Below are positions 55,329-64,000 of a stretch of 64,000 nt of DNA, piece after piece (position 1 is the stretch's first letter; each line of letters begins with the position of its first letter). The position numbers and the translations under genes are program-made. Source of the DNA: Asparagopsis taxiformis (lineage: Eukaryota > Rhodophyta > Florideophyceae > Bonnemaisoniales > Bonnemaisoniaceae); NCBI GenBank assembly GCA_030407315.1, contig JALQPE010002014.1:1-64000 (forward strand), read 5' to 3'. The notes beneath the pieces were generated by a model. It had not been told where the DNA came from. It was given only the letters and a program-made list of their open reading frames with translations, and made no database searches.

Positions 55329-55988
55329 TGTAGTATACGTGGCAATTCCGAAATTGCAAATATTTACGTTTTTCCGCGGAATTCGAATCTCGGCGGACAC
55401 GACCGGCGACAGCAATGCACGAACATTGCTGGCGCATGCGCGCGCGCAACCGGCACACGTGTGCAACGGACGTACTGGCAACGGCCAACGGACCAACGGG
55501 TCCCTACGTGTGACCCACAAGGTCCTTTCCCATTCGGGGACGTTACGAACAGTGTTTACACTGTAAAGCGATGCCATCGTGGCCATATAGGTATTGGCAT
55601 CGTGCCGGGAGGGAAAGGGGACAAGACAACGATCGAGCAACGGCTCTAGTCTACGACTGACTTCTACGTTTACGTTTACGTTTTGCCTAACGAGGCTTCG
55701 TCTCCGTCGAGCTGCGTACTCCCTACCCATCGCCGCACGTAAGGCTGATTGCGTGTAGTGCCTCCGGGCTTGGTCGAGAGCGCCTCCGGTGACGTACCAC
55801 CTCGTGTGCTAACGTAATCCTCGCGTGGATTGTTGCGTCGTGACGCTCGTGTCTACTCGCTAACCACTCTACCTTCCTACCTAACAATACAGTCAAAACA
55901 CCAGCGGGTGGACTGCTCGTTTCGTTTCGTTAAGGACAGCGTGTCCGTGGCTCGTACCAGCTACTTCTAGAACTAACGTGGTTCCACA
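55329..55988 (+). repeat. X 3' LTR (660 bp)
   Basis: Same ends and length as the 5' LTR. Followed by GGTAC, then E1 sequence. Confidence 0.95.
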
Positions 55989-56057
55989 GGTACGAGCGCA
56001 GGCCGCGGCCTTTTCGTGAATCTGCCAACGGGCATTACGACGACGGTCGTCGGAAGG

Positions 56058-56066
56058 TTATTTAAG
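56058..56066 (+). promoter_or_regulatory. TATA-like box for the antisense ORF of E1
   Basis: TTATTTAAG, followed by CCGCGGCTTAACGTG as in X (GGCGGCTTAACGTG). Lies 215 bases before ATG 56277. Confidence 0.45.
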
Positions 56067-56276
56067 CCGCGGCTTAACGTGTTAGCGATCGTCGCTCACC
56101 CTTCCTCTCACCATCGACATCCAGGCCGTTGCCTTTCCTTTCCGCACTCCCTTTTCCCCCGCTGGGTACTCCTGGCTGCTTCCGTTCTCCTCGTTCTCTC
56201 GTTTCGTCTTGCCCGCGTGGCTTTCGTCCTTGTGCTCGTTGCACTCGTCGTGAATATTGCGTACAGCGTAACCACG

Positions 56277-58457
56277 ATGGTTACGACCCGTAGCACCGAT
56301 GCTAACACTCCGCGGCCCGCCGGCTCTGCTGGAGGTGGAGCGCGGAACCCTTCGCAGGGCGCTCCCTCCCTCGTCAGGGTCGGTGCGCCGCCAGCGACGG
56401 AAGCGTCCGTCGCGCCCGCCCCGTCCGTTGGGGCGGTTCAAGCCGTTGCTCCGCAGGCCGTTGCCTCATCGTCACGCCCGACGGCTCCCGTTCCGCCTGT
56501 CGAGGCTGTAGGGGCCGCTGCCCCTGCCGATGGCGACGCCGCGGCGTCTGTCTCGAGTCCGGAGTCACCGATAGTGCCGGAGGTCGTGCCCTCTGGTCGT
56601 GGTGTGGCTGCGATGGCCGCGGCCGCACGTTTACGTCGTGCCGAGGCAGCGTCGCGTGCTGGCGAGCCTCGTCGTGAGGGTTCTCCCCAGTCTCCCCGTC
56701 GGGACTCGTCGGGGTTGGACGTTCCCACGGGAACCGTCGGAACGTCCGATCGCAACGGCGTCGCGCTCGACGCGAGTTCCCTATCCCACGCGTGGGCGGT
56801 GCTGCCTCGGGTGGCTGTGTCGGACGAGGACGTGGCCACGCTGGCCAAAGACCGTTTGGACGCACGCGCAGTACTCGAGTACATGCGCATCGCCGAAGAT
56901 TCGTGGGGGCGTCGTGCCGGGCGTCGTTTCGCCCACGGGACCGCGGGATCGGTTCGCTACCAGATCCCGGCGTCGATTCGTTGCGACCGTTCGTGGTTGC
57001 GCGACGCTGACTATGCGGTCTACGTAGACATCATGGACGCGTACTTATGGAAGGGGACGCCCGAGGAACCGCCGTTCACTGCGTTGGCGTCCGTGTACGT
57101 GTGTCCGCGGACATTGACGGAACGGCAGCGTGCCGAGTGGAAAACCGCGCTCTCGTTGAGCGTTATGGGCAACCGCGTCATATCGTACGACGACTACTTC
57201 GCGCTCCGTTACGCCGACGCGGACGACTTTCGTGTGTCGCACGCGTCCACCTCGCTAGGTGTTCCGGGTAGGGATTATTTCCCGACGCTGCCAGACGTGG
57301 TAGGCGCGTATCCGTATCCCCGCGGGTCATCTACGTTATTACCTCGCGTGGTACATTACTTCACCGGAACGATGCAGGACGCGCCTGCGGAAGTGAAGGA
57401 ACGTTTCCTCACGGCGGTGGACGTTGAGCACGCAGCGATGTTCGCCTGCTCGCTTTACGTGGAGCGGCGTGTGTTTGGGCGCGCGTGCCTACTGCCGGAG
57501 TCCACGCTGGACTACCTGGCAGATTACGAATTGCTTCGTGCAATGCCGGTCGAAGGCTCCGACATGTTCGTTTCCGTCACCGGCGTGGTGGCGGAGACTC
57601 GCGGCGTCCTCGCGTTGGGGCCGGAGTATCGCGTTGTGCGCCCGGATTACGCGACCGGGGACAACCAAGAGTTCGTCCAGGTACGCAGCGACGGCGCGTA
57701 CGTACCGCGGGACGTTTCCCGAGTCGAACGCCGTCGTGGCAATCGTTCTGGCTACTACGGCGGCCTCGGTGGCAGTAATCGACCTCGCGGGTCACGTTCT
57801 GGCCGTCGTGGCCAGCAAGATGAAGCGCCGCGTGCGCCGGATCCTCGTGAAATTGTGCCTCGTGAGGCCACGGAAGGGGGCGACATTGCCCGTGTCGGTC
57901 GCTCGGATGTGGCCACGCCGGCCGAACGTGCGCCACGCTTCGTGAGCCTGGACGACCGCGTCTCCGATGAGGATGCCCGTCGGCTTCTCGGTACGTCGAT
58001 GGCCGCTCCGCCCCGTGCGGACGGCTGGGTTATTCGTTCCCTCATCTCATCCGTGGCTCGCGCAGCCGAAGAGTTCAGGGCCCAGACGTTGGACCTGACT
58101 GCCCGCTTGGCAACGGAACGCGCGATTTCCGAGCGTCTCGCCGCGGCGACTCGTAGTTACGCGCCGCCCGTTGGCGTTCGTAATGATCCCTATGGATACG
58201 CAAGTGGCGGCGGCTACGGAAACCCCGTTGGGTATGGCCACGCGGCGGCGTACCCTTCGGATACGCGCAGTCACGGGACTGCGGATCCTTACGCTAGGGA
58301 TCCCGCGTCGCGTCGCGAGCGAGCCCCCGTGGCCACGCAGACCGTCGATCCGTACGCGCCGGGCTTCGTTCAGCCCACTCGCAGCCGCAGCCACGATAGC
58401 CGCGGCGAAGGCTCTGGTCCGTATGACCCTGCGGGCAAGCGTTCTCGTCGCTACTAG
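56277..58457 (+). CDS. antisense ORF of E1 (726 residues), homologue of the X antisense ORF
   Basis: ATG 56277 (MVTTRSTDANTPRP) to TAG at 58455-58457. Co-linear with the X protein over its whole length. The first 50 and last 240 residues are almost identical; the part between differs at many positions but keeps the core motifs (YQIPASIRCDRSWLRD, YLWKGTPEEPPF, TLTERQRAEWKTALSLSV, GSSTLLPRVVHYFTG). It lacks about 12 residues (LPRDPAPAR region) near the end. The frame stays open although E1 is older and cut twice. Upstream codons in the same frame are also open in both copies and would encode a hydrophobic segment (VLVLVALVV), but without an ATG. Confidence 0.83.
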   Translation: MVTTRSTDANTPRPAGSAGGGARNPSQGAPSLVRVGAPPATEASVAPAPSVGAVQAVAPQAVASSSRPTAPVPPVEAVGAAAPADGDAAASVSSPESPIVPEVVPSGRGVAAMAAAARLRRAEAASRAGEPRREGSPQSPRRDSSGLDVPTGTVGTSDRNGVALDASSLSHAWAVLPRVAVSDEDVATLAKDRLDARAVLEYMRIAEDSWGRRAGRRFAHGTAGSVRYQIPASIRCDRSWLRDADYAVYVDIMDAYLWKGTPEEPPFTALASVYVCPRTLTERQRAEWKTALSLSVMGNRVISYDDYFALRYADADDFRVSHASTSLGVPGRDYFPTLPDVVGAYPYPRGSSTLLPRVVHYFTGTMQDAPAEVKERFLTAVDVEHAAMFACSLYVERRVFGRACLLPESTLDYLADYELLRAMPVEGSDMFVSVTGVVAETRGVLALGPEYRVVRPDYATGDNQEFVQVRSDGAYVPRDVSRVERRRGNRSGYYGGLGGSNRPRGSRSGRRGQQDEAPRAPDPREIVPREATEGGDIARVGRSDVATPAERAPRFVSLDDRVSDEDARRLLGTSMAAPPRADGWVIRSLISSVARAAEEFRAQTLDLTARLATERAISERLAAATRSYAPPVGVRNDPYGYASGGGYGNPVGYGHAAAYPSDTRSHGTADPYARDPASRRERAPVATQTVDPYAPGFVQPTRSRSHDSRGEGSGPYDPAGKRSRRY

Positions 58458-60960
58458 GTCGTTCCTAGGTTAGTTCGTAGGCCACGTCGGCTCTAGCATC
58501 GTATTGCTTCGTAAACTTCGTCTTGTTTCTTTGCGTAATCGCATGGCTCCGTTGAGCTTCGTAATTTGCGTTTGGCAGGTCGTCTGCAGCAGAGGAGGGG
58601 TTTAGCGTTAAGCCCCTCCCCACAATTTTTTGTTGTGGCGCCTACCCCGTCGGGTGTCGTATGGCTTACGCAGCCCGTACTTCGAGTTCGCGGCGGCGCG
58701 TGCCCGTTGGCAAGTTCGTAATACACACAATTATTCGGCAAAGCGGCGGCGCGTAGCGGCGGCTTTTCACTGCGAGTGGTACGTTAACCTCGATCTTAGA
58801 GCCCGTTGGCGTGCGTATCATTTAGTAACTAACTCAGAAATCGTTTCCGCCGTCGTTTCTCGTTCGGATAACCCCGTCGGGTGTTGAATTTCGTTGAGCA
58901 TTCGAGCTCCTTAGCGCGTAGCACATCGGTGCCAATTTTAATTTGCTCCGATGAGCTGGGCGAAAAATTTCGTCGAACGTCAGACCGACGGGCGTGTGAG
59001 TCGGTTTGACGTTCTACGCCGTGGCGTGTACGCAGTAATTCGTCGCAGTACGTTGCGGTTTCGTTGACGACGTGGTGGCCGGCGGGCTTGGCTTTTCGTA
59101 TAGCCGTTGACGTCATTAGCGCCGTCGCGCTTCGCGTTGCCGCGGCTTCACGTTGGCCAGTGGCGTTATCATTTTGTAACTATCTCGGAATTCGTTTCCG
59201 CCGTCGTTCCTCGTGCGGATAACCCCGTCGGGTGTCGAATTCCGTTGAGCGTTCGAGCTCTCTGGCACGTAGCACGTCGGTGCCAATTTTAATTTTCTCC
59301 GATGAGCTGGACGAAAAATGCGCTAAGCGTCAGGCCGACTCGCGCGTGAGTTGGCTTGACGTTTCACGCCGTTGCGTGTACGTGGCAGTGCGTCGTGGCG
59401 CGTCGCGGTTCCGTTGGCAACGTCTTTGCCGGCGGGCTTGGCTTTTCGTATAGCCGTTAACGTCATTAGCGCCGTCGCGCTTCACGTTCCCGCGGCTTCA
59501 CGTTAGCCGGTGGCACAATCGTTGCGCTAGTCCGCTTCGTGTGGTGGCGTCGTTCGCCGCGGCGTCCGAGGAGCGTTTCGTTAGCTCATTCGATATGTGG
59601 TGCGACGTGCACCTGGGCATACGTAATGCTCGCCCTCTACGCCGTTGCGTAATTCCGTTTATTCGACTTGCGAACCCGACGGGGACGCGATTGACGCAGT
59701 CGCTTCGCATGCCCGCGGGTGGTTGAGGCTGTTACGTGAGCCAGTTTTTCGTCGGCTCGTTGCCTTCAGCTGTGCTGTTTTACGTTGGCTACCAGCTTGT
59801 ACGCCGTCGCATATTCGCATTTTCGTTTCGCGGGGTCGACCCGTTGAGGTACGTCGTTATCGTTACGACGTCCGCGTACGCGCTCGTATCCTGGCCAACG
59901 TGGCCGGTGGCGCGTGTGCCTTCGAATGCGTATGAGGTTGAAGCTTCGTTAGCTTTTACGGTTACGACGCGGACGTGCGCGTCTTCGTCTTCGTGACCGT
60001 ACGTGGTCGACCCGCCTTTCGGGTTTGTTCGTGCGTTACGACTAGCCGGCGGGCTTTTCGCTTTCGCGCGTCGTTCGTTATGCCCGCGTGGCAGGACACC
60101 GTTGTGTCGTTCCGTGGTTGCCGTACGTGGCTACCGCGTTTGGCGTCGTGCCTCACGATGGCGATACGGTTCGCCGTCCGTCGTCGCGGCCTCGTTGGCT
60201 CGTCGTTCGCACGCTTTACTCGCGCGCTTCGTGCGCTGAGACCCGTTGGTCTAATTCGTCGGCTAACGTATAGCTTCGTTCCGCTTCGTGCGTGAAGTTT
60301 CGTGATGAGGCCGTTGCCATCTTCGCCGGGGACGCGTCCGTCCTACGTCGTTTCTCCGCCTTCCGGCGTCACGTTGCCGTTAGCTCGCGAGCTGTTTGGC
60401 GTTGACCTCGTTGGTCGATGCGACTCGTTGTCAGCGGCTGTCCACGGGGACGTACGATGACTCACGTGACGTGCCGAAATTACGAAATTTCCGGGGCACG
60501 CGTGTCCCGAGATTTGGCCGGATTAGCGCACTGTAATCGGCCCGATTTTTCGCACCGTGCGTCCATGGCTCGCTGGCCCACGTATAATTTTTCGCGCGAA
60601 AAATCTGACGTGTTGTCCGTCCGTGGCCCGTGGTGTCGTCACCTTCGCCCGTGGGACGGTCAACACTGTCGAGCCAGTCGTGGCTCTTCACATCGTGTGA
60701 ATCGTCCGCGCGTGGACTCGTAGTCCCATCTTTCGTTGGCGCTCGTGCCTCCACCAACGTATGGTGTCGAAAACGAAAAGAGCGACGGCTCTAGCACGCA
60801 TCGCGCCCCCCCAACGCAAGGGTGGACGTCCCGGCCACTCGTTGTGCCTTCGCTTCTCGTTCGTGCGGCTCGTCGCCTTCGTTTATTGCATCGTGCAACG
60901 TCGCGCACGCGTGCGCTTAACCCGACGCTCGCGTGCGTTTTCGGGGGCCGTCGTGGCCTT
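58458..60960 (-). other. E1 long 3' noncoding region
   Basis: Inverted counterpart of 50206-52504. Highly similar except for about 190 extra bases near 59800-60010 absent from X. Includes the 350-bp tandem duplication. No conserved ORF. Confidence 0.8.
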
Positions 60961-61366
60961 TCACGTTGTTGCTCGTCGCACGCGTGCGAAGTATCGAGAG
61001 ACGCTCTCTTCAGATACGTTCCGGCGGGGCTCCCACGTATGGTTACGATACCCGACCCACTTCACGAGGAAGTCTAGGGTGCCGTCATCGTTTACGCGAT
61101 GGTTCAGTAGATCGTCTACTACATACGCCGGACCGTCGCGGTTCTTGTCAAGGTCTGCCTCGGTGGCATCGTATGGCTCCGGCGGGGGCGCGTTCGCCGG
61201 CGTTGGCGCGTACGCAACGCGGTCCGAGTTGACACGTTCAACTACGTCTCCTCGTTGGATGACGAACGTTCGTACGTCGTTACGTAGTACGCGGAACGGT
61301 CCCAACGCGTGGTTGCCGAGCTTCGTGCCCTTCGTGGTCCCGTCCGTCGGGTCGATGAATACGTAT
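60961..61366 (-). CDS. E1 pol C-terminus with chromodomain (truncated by E3)
   Basis: 135 residues, open on the minus strand from YVFIDPTDGTTKG to the stop at 60961, matching the last part of X pol. The chromodomain (YVVDDLLNHR, FLVKWVGYRNHTWEP) is intact with few changes. The upstream part is displaced by the E3 insertion at 61366/61367 and should resume beyond the right edge of E3. Confidence 0.92.
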
Positions 61367-62026
61367 TGTAGTATACGTGGCAATTCCGAAATTGCAAATA
61401 TTTACGTTTTTCCGCGGAATTCGAATCTCGGCGGACACGACCGGCGACAGCAATGCACGAACATTGCTGGCGCATGCGCGCGCGCAACCGGCACACGTGT
61501 GCAACGGACGTACTGGCAACGGCCAACGGACCAACGGGTCCCTACGTGTGACCCACAAGGTCCTTTCCCATTCGGGGACGTTACGAACAGTGTTTACACT
61601 GTAAAGCGATGCCATCGTGGCCATATAGGTATTGGCATCGTGCCGGGAGGGAAAGGGGACAAGACAACGATCGAGCAACGGCTCTAGTCTACGACTGACT
61701 TCTACGTTTACGTTTACGTTTTGCCTAACGAGGCTTCGTCTCCGTCGAGCTGCGTACTCCCTACCCATCGCCGCACGTAAGGCTGATTGCGTGTAGTGCC
61801 TCCGGGCTTGGTCGAGAGCGCCTCCGGTGACGTACCACCTCGTGTGCTAACGTAATCCTCGCGTGGATTGTTGCGTCGTGACGCTCGTGTCTACTCGCTA
61901 ACCACTCTACCTTCCTACCTAACAATACAGTCAAAACACCAGCGGGTGGACTGCTCGTTTCGTTTCGTTAAGGACAGCGTGTCCGTGGCTCGTACCAGCT
62001 ACTTCTAGAACTAACGTGGTTCCACA
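61367..62026 (+). repeat. E3 5' LTR (660 bp)
   Basis: Same ends and length as the X LTRs; no difference noticed by eye. Confidence 0.95.
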
Positions 62027-62130
62027 CTGGTCTCTCGACCTAGAAGTTGCTACGAGCATAACGACAACCAACGAGGTTGAGCTCTTTTACGTTAACGAAA
62101 AGCTACGTGCTACGCTACAGACGACGGTCT

Positions 62131-64000
62131 ATGAATTACGCTGTGTCGAATTCCAGCGCGTCGCCCAGGCAACCGTTGCCAACGTCAGCGGACGCCGAAG
62201 CCGACGTGGCCTTGTCAGCAGAAGCGATCTTCGCGACTGATCGATCTATCCCGCCGGATATCGAGGCGATCGGCCAGCTACCACGTACGGTAAGCCCGTT
62301 TGAGTCCGTGAGCATGGACCCCGCAACGCGCGGTCAGCTCAACGAAGGGAACGTGACTCCCACGGCACTACGCGTAGTGTACGAAGACCTTCGAGGTCAC
62401 ATCGAAAGGGCGAGCGACGCGGCCGTCGACGAAGCCGTAAGGCAGAGACTCGGAGTCTCGGAGCGCGAAGCTCGTGCGTTACGTGAACGCTCAGCGACCC
62501 TCGAACGGGAAAACGAAGATTTACGAAACCGCCTCTCCGCCGTGGAGGGAAGACTCGACTCGTTTGTCGTAGTATTCAACGAAATCGTCGCCGGACGTTC
62601 CGCTCCGCCGAGCGGAAGCGATCCGAATTACGAACAAGGCTCGCGCGCCTATAACTCGCAATCCTCCCCGGCCGTTCCGGGAGGATACCCACCAACACCC
62701 GGTCCGACGACCCCGACAACGTACGGAAGGGGGGCGACAGTGCAACGAGCCATCGCCAACCCCAACGAGACGCCACGAAGGCAATTACGTTTTAACGATA
62801 CGCCAGACCACGCGCGGTCGGCGGACGCAGCACGTGCTGCGCAATTCGATACGAGAGCTCCCCCGCCACGTGAAACGTACATTCCGTGGCTGGGAACGTT
62901 CGGCACGACGGACACGCGAGTCCACGAAAACGAACGTGCCGACGCGGTACGCTTACCAGGGAACGCCCTCGGACCCGTTTGCCACGCGTTGGCAGAGCAC
63001 ACGACAATGCTCGACGCATTTGCGAACGTGGTGTCGTACCGCATGTACCGACTTAACGATGTACGTGAACATCTCTACGTGAACGAGAGTCAAAGCGTAC
63101 ATAAGCTCAAACGTGAGCTGGAGGGACTTTTCCCTACGTTAAAGCCGTTCTCCGGCCGGAATCCGATTACGTTACTCGGATTCCTCGCCCAAATACGTGA
63201 TGGGTTCAGCACACTCGGAGTGTGCGAGGGAGTGGCAGTACGTGCGCTGCACTTCTTCCTCGAAGGGGACGCCCGACGGTTCTACGATTCCCAGTGTACG
63301 ACTGGCGTGATCACGACTGATCCGACGAAGAGGTTCTCGTGGCCTCACGTAATCAACGCGTTGATTAAACGATACCTGCAAGACGACGTGCTGCAGGAGG
63401 CCTACGAAAAGGTCACGATGATCACGCAGAGTCCTAACGAGGACGAGAATCAGTACGCTGATAGACTCGACACCGCCACGCGGGCGTGTAACTACGTGTT
63501 TACGGATCGACTCCTCGTTCACCACTACGTACGTGGTTTGCTGCCCTCGACGCGGGCAGCAGTGACGGAACGACTCCGGTCACTCCCCGAACGAGAGAGG
63601 AACGACCTCACCGTTGTGAGACGATTGGCGACGGCCGAAGGAACGACCTTCCGTGCACGTACGGCAGCTGTCGCGTCAGCCGCGAAACCGAAAGTGCGGT
63701 TTCCGGTGAAGCCTACGTTGGCTATTTCCGACCACGAGTCGAGGAAGTTCGCGGACTACGATGAGTCCGCGTACTTACGTAATGAACGGGCTAACGAGCC
63801 CAGTTACCACGATGGTAACCCGAACATCCCCGCGAGGGACGACGACGACGTGTCGCTCGCTGCGGTTCACGTTGCCGAGAATTTGGAGGCGATCCTCTTC
63901 ACGAACGGGCCGCCGCCCAACGATACGAAAACGGCAAACGAAAAGCCGGACGAGCTCGAAGCTCGATTGAACCGTCCATGCGAGGACGTGCCGAAGCTCA
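62131..64000 (+). CDS. E3 gag, partial (cut by window end)
   Basis: ATG 62131, in the same place relative to the LTR as in X. Open to the window end (about 623 codons). Coiled-coil and capsid-like domains are as in X gag; the zinc knuckle would follow just beyond the edge. Almost identical to X gag, so recently moved or co-derived from the same source copy. Confidence 0.93.
   Translation, partial: MNYAVSNSSASPRQPLPTSADAEADVALSAEAIFATDRSIPPDIEAIGQLPRTVSPFESVSMDPATRGQLNEGNVTPTALRVVYEDLRGHIERASDAAVDEAVRQRLGVSEREARALRERSATLERENEDLRNRLSAVEGRLDSFVVVFNEIVAGRSAPPSGSDPNYEQGSRAYNSQSSPAVPGGYPPTPGPTTPTTYGRGATVQRAIANPNETPRRQLRFNDTPDHARSADAARAAQFDTRAPPPRETYIPWLGTFGTTDTRVHENERADAVRLPGNALGPVCHALAEHTTMLDAFANVVSYRMYRLNDVREHLYVNESQSVHKLKRELEGLFPTLKPFSGRNPITLLGFLAQIRDGFSTLGVCEGVAVRALHFFLEGDARRFYDSQCTTGVITTDPTKRFSWPHVINALIKRYLQDDVLQEAYEKVTMITQSPNEDENQYADRLDTATRACNYVFTDRLLVHHYVRGLLPSTRAAVTERLRSLPERERNDLTVVRRLATAEGTTFRARTAAVASAAKPKVRFPVKPTLAISDHESRKFADYDESAYLRNERANEPSYHDGNPNIPARDDDDVSLAAVHVAENLEAILFTNGPPPNDTKTANEKPDELEARLNRPCEDVPKL

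Larger units (their letters stand above)
42507..55988 (+). mobile_element. Ty3/gypsy chromovirus X, complete, 13.5 kb, TSD GGTAC, with antisense ORF
   Basis: LTR-gag-pol-long 3' region-antisense ORF-LTR, 13,482 bp. Both LTRs are 660 bp and look identical. GGTAC is found on both sides (42502-42506 and 55989-55993), and the E1 sequence rejoins perfectly across it. A polypurine tract GTGGGGGTGGGG (55314-55325) precedes the 3' LTR. Usual chromoviruses are 5-7 kb; the extra length is about 2.3 kb of noncoding DNA plus an antisense gene region of about 2.5 kb. Everything needed for movement seems intact. Confidence 0.96.
55989..61366 (-). mobile_element. chromovirus E1, internal region (part 2)
   Basis: Minus-strand element continued from 42506. 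From right to left it holds the pol C-terminus (61366-60961), the long noncoding region (60960-58458), and the antisense gene, here on the plus strand (56277-58457). It is cut at CGTAT (61362-61366) by the LTR of E3. The rest of E1 lies beyond the window. Confidence 0.93.
61367..64000 (+). mobile_element. chromovirus E3, 5' part (runs off the window)
   Basis: A 660-bp LTR plus leader and most of gag, the same as X from 42507 on with only a couple of differences seen (for example GAGCATGG at 62310 against GAGTATGG, and GGCACGACGG against GGAACGACGG). Left target site CGTAT. Inserted in E1 pol. Confidence 0.95.

Noticed and set aside
50000..61366. A roughly 5.4-kb inverted duplication (palindrome) around 55.3-56 kb
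   Set aside because: It is produced by element X (plus) inserted into the related element E1 (minus); TSD GGTAC and LTR ends mark the true borders.
1..64000. CRISPR array, bacterial operons, tRNA or rRNA genes
   Set aside because: No regularly spaced short repeats, no ribosome-binding or operon layout, and no tRNA/rRNA core sequences seen; the content is eukaryotic transposable elements.

Overview
This is eukaryotic nuclear DNA that is mostly transposable elements. The compact intron-poor gene remnants, the wide expansion of small secreted-protein families, a vanadium-haloperoxidase-like gene and Ty1/copia plus chromovirus elements together suggest a florideophyte red alga such as Chondrus. 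This is an inference; no rRNA or organellar marker is present. I saw no tRNA, rRNA or CRISPR array.

Left part (1-12.6 kb): a degraded retrotransposon gag-protease at the left edge (minus strand); a secreted Cys-repeat protein gene at 1.5-3.0 kb (minus) whose frame is broken twice; a dispersed repeat A; a vanadium haloperoxidase/PAP2-like pseudogene (5.36-6.86 kb, minus) that has also lost its last vanadate-binding His; then a segmental duplication carrying secreted-protein gene G1 (11.0-12.0 kb). The paralogue G2, with an intact frame, lies at 26.4-27.4 kb in the second copy of the duplication.

Middle part (12.6-38.9 kb): three insertions with visible target-site duplications (TSDs). Copia-like element D (12611-18488, minus, TSD TCAAT) and copia-like Cop-1 (19504-24319, plus, TSD TCGTA) have nearly identical LTRs but multiply frameshifted ORFs. 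A 7.3-kb Mutator-like DNA transposon (28389-35680) has 889-bp terminal inverted repeats, a 9-bp TSD and one intact 1537-residue ORF that joins a Ulp1 (C48) protease, two FAR1-like zinc modules, a MULE transposase and a SWIM finger. For Cop-1 and the MULE, a paralogous unoccupied copy of the target is also in the window. A 77-nt hairpin element occurs three times, once with its own 7-bp TSD. A decayed Sel1-repeat gene (36.3-37.6 kb) contains a perfect 21-bp inverted repeat.

Right part (38.8-64 kb): nested retroelements. A decayed copia element (Cop-2, minus) is cut by chromovirus E1 (minus), which is cut by chromovirus X (plus, 42507-55988, TSD GGTAC) and again by chromovirus E3 (plus, from 61367, running off the window). 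X is a complete 13.5-kb Ty3/gypsy chromovirus with 660-bp LTRs, gag and pol in a -1 overlap, and a chromodomain. Between pol and the 3' LTR it carries about 2.3 kb of noncoding DNA with a 350-bp tandem duplication, then a 742-codon ORF on the antisense strand. The antisense ORF is also intact in E1 (726 codons) and has a conserved TATA-like box on its own strand. The central part of this ORF differs between X and E1 much more than the noncoding DNA on both sides, which points to exchange between element lineages. This antisense gene of unknown function is the best candidate in the window for an undescribed system.
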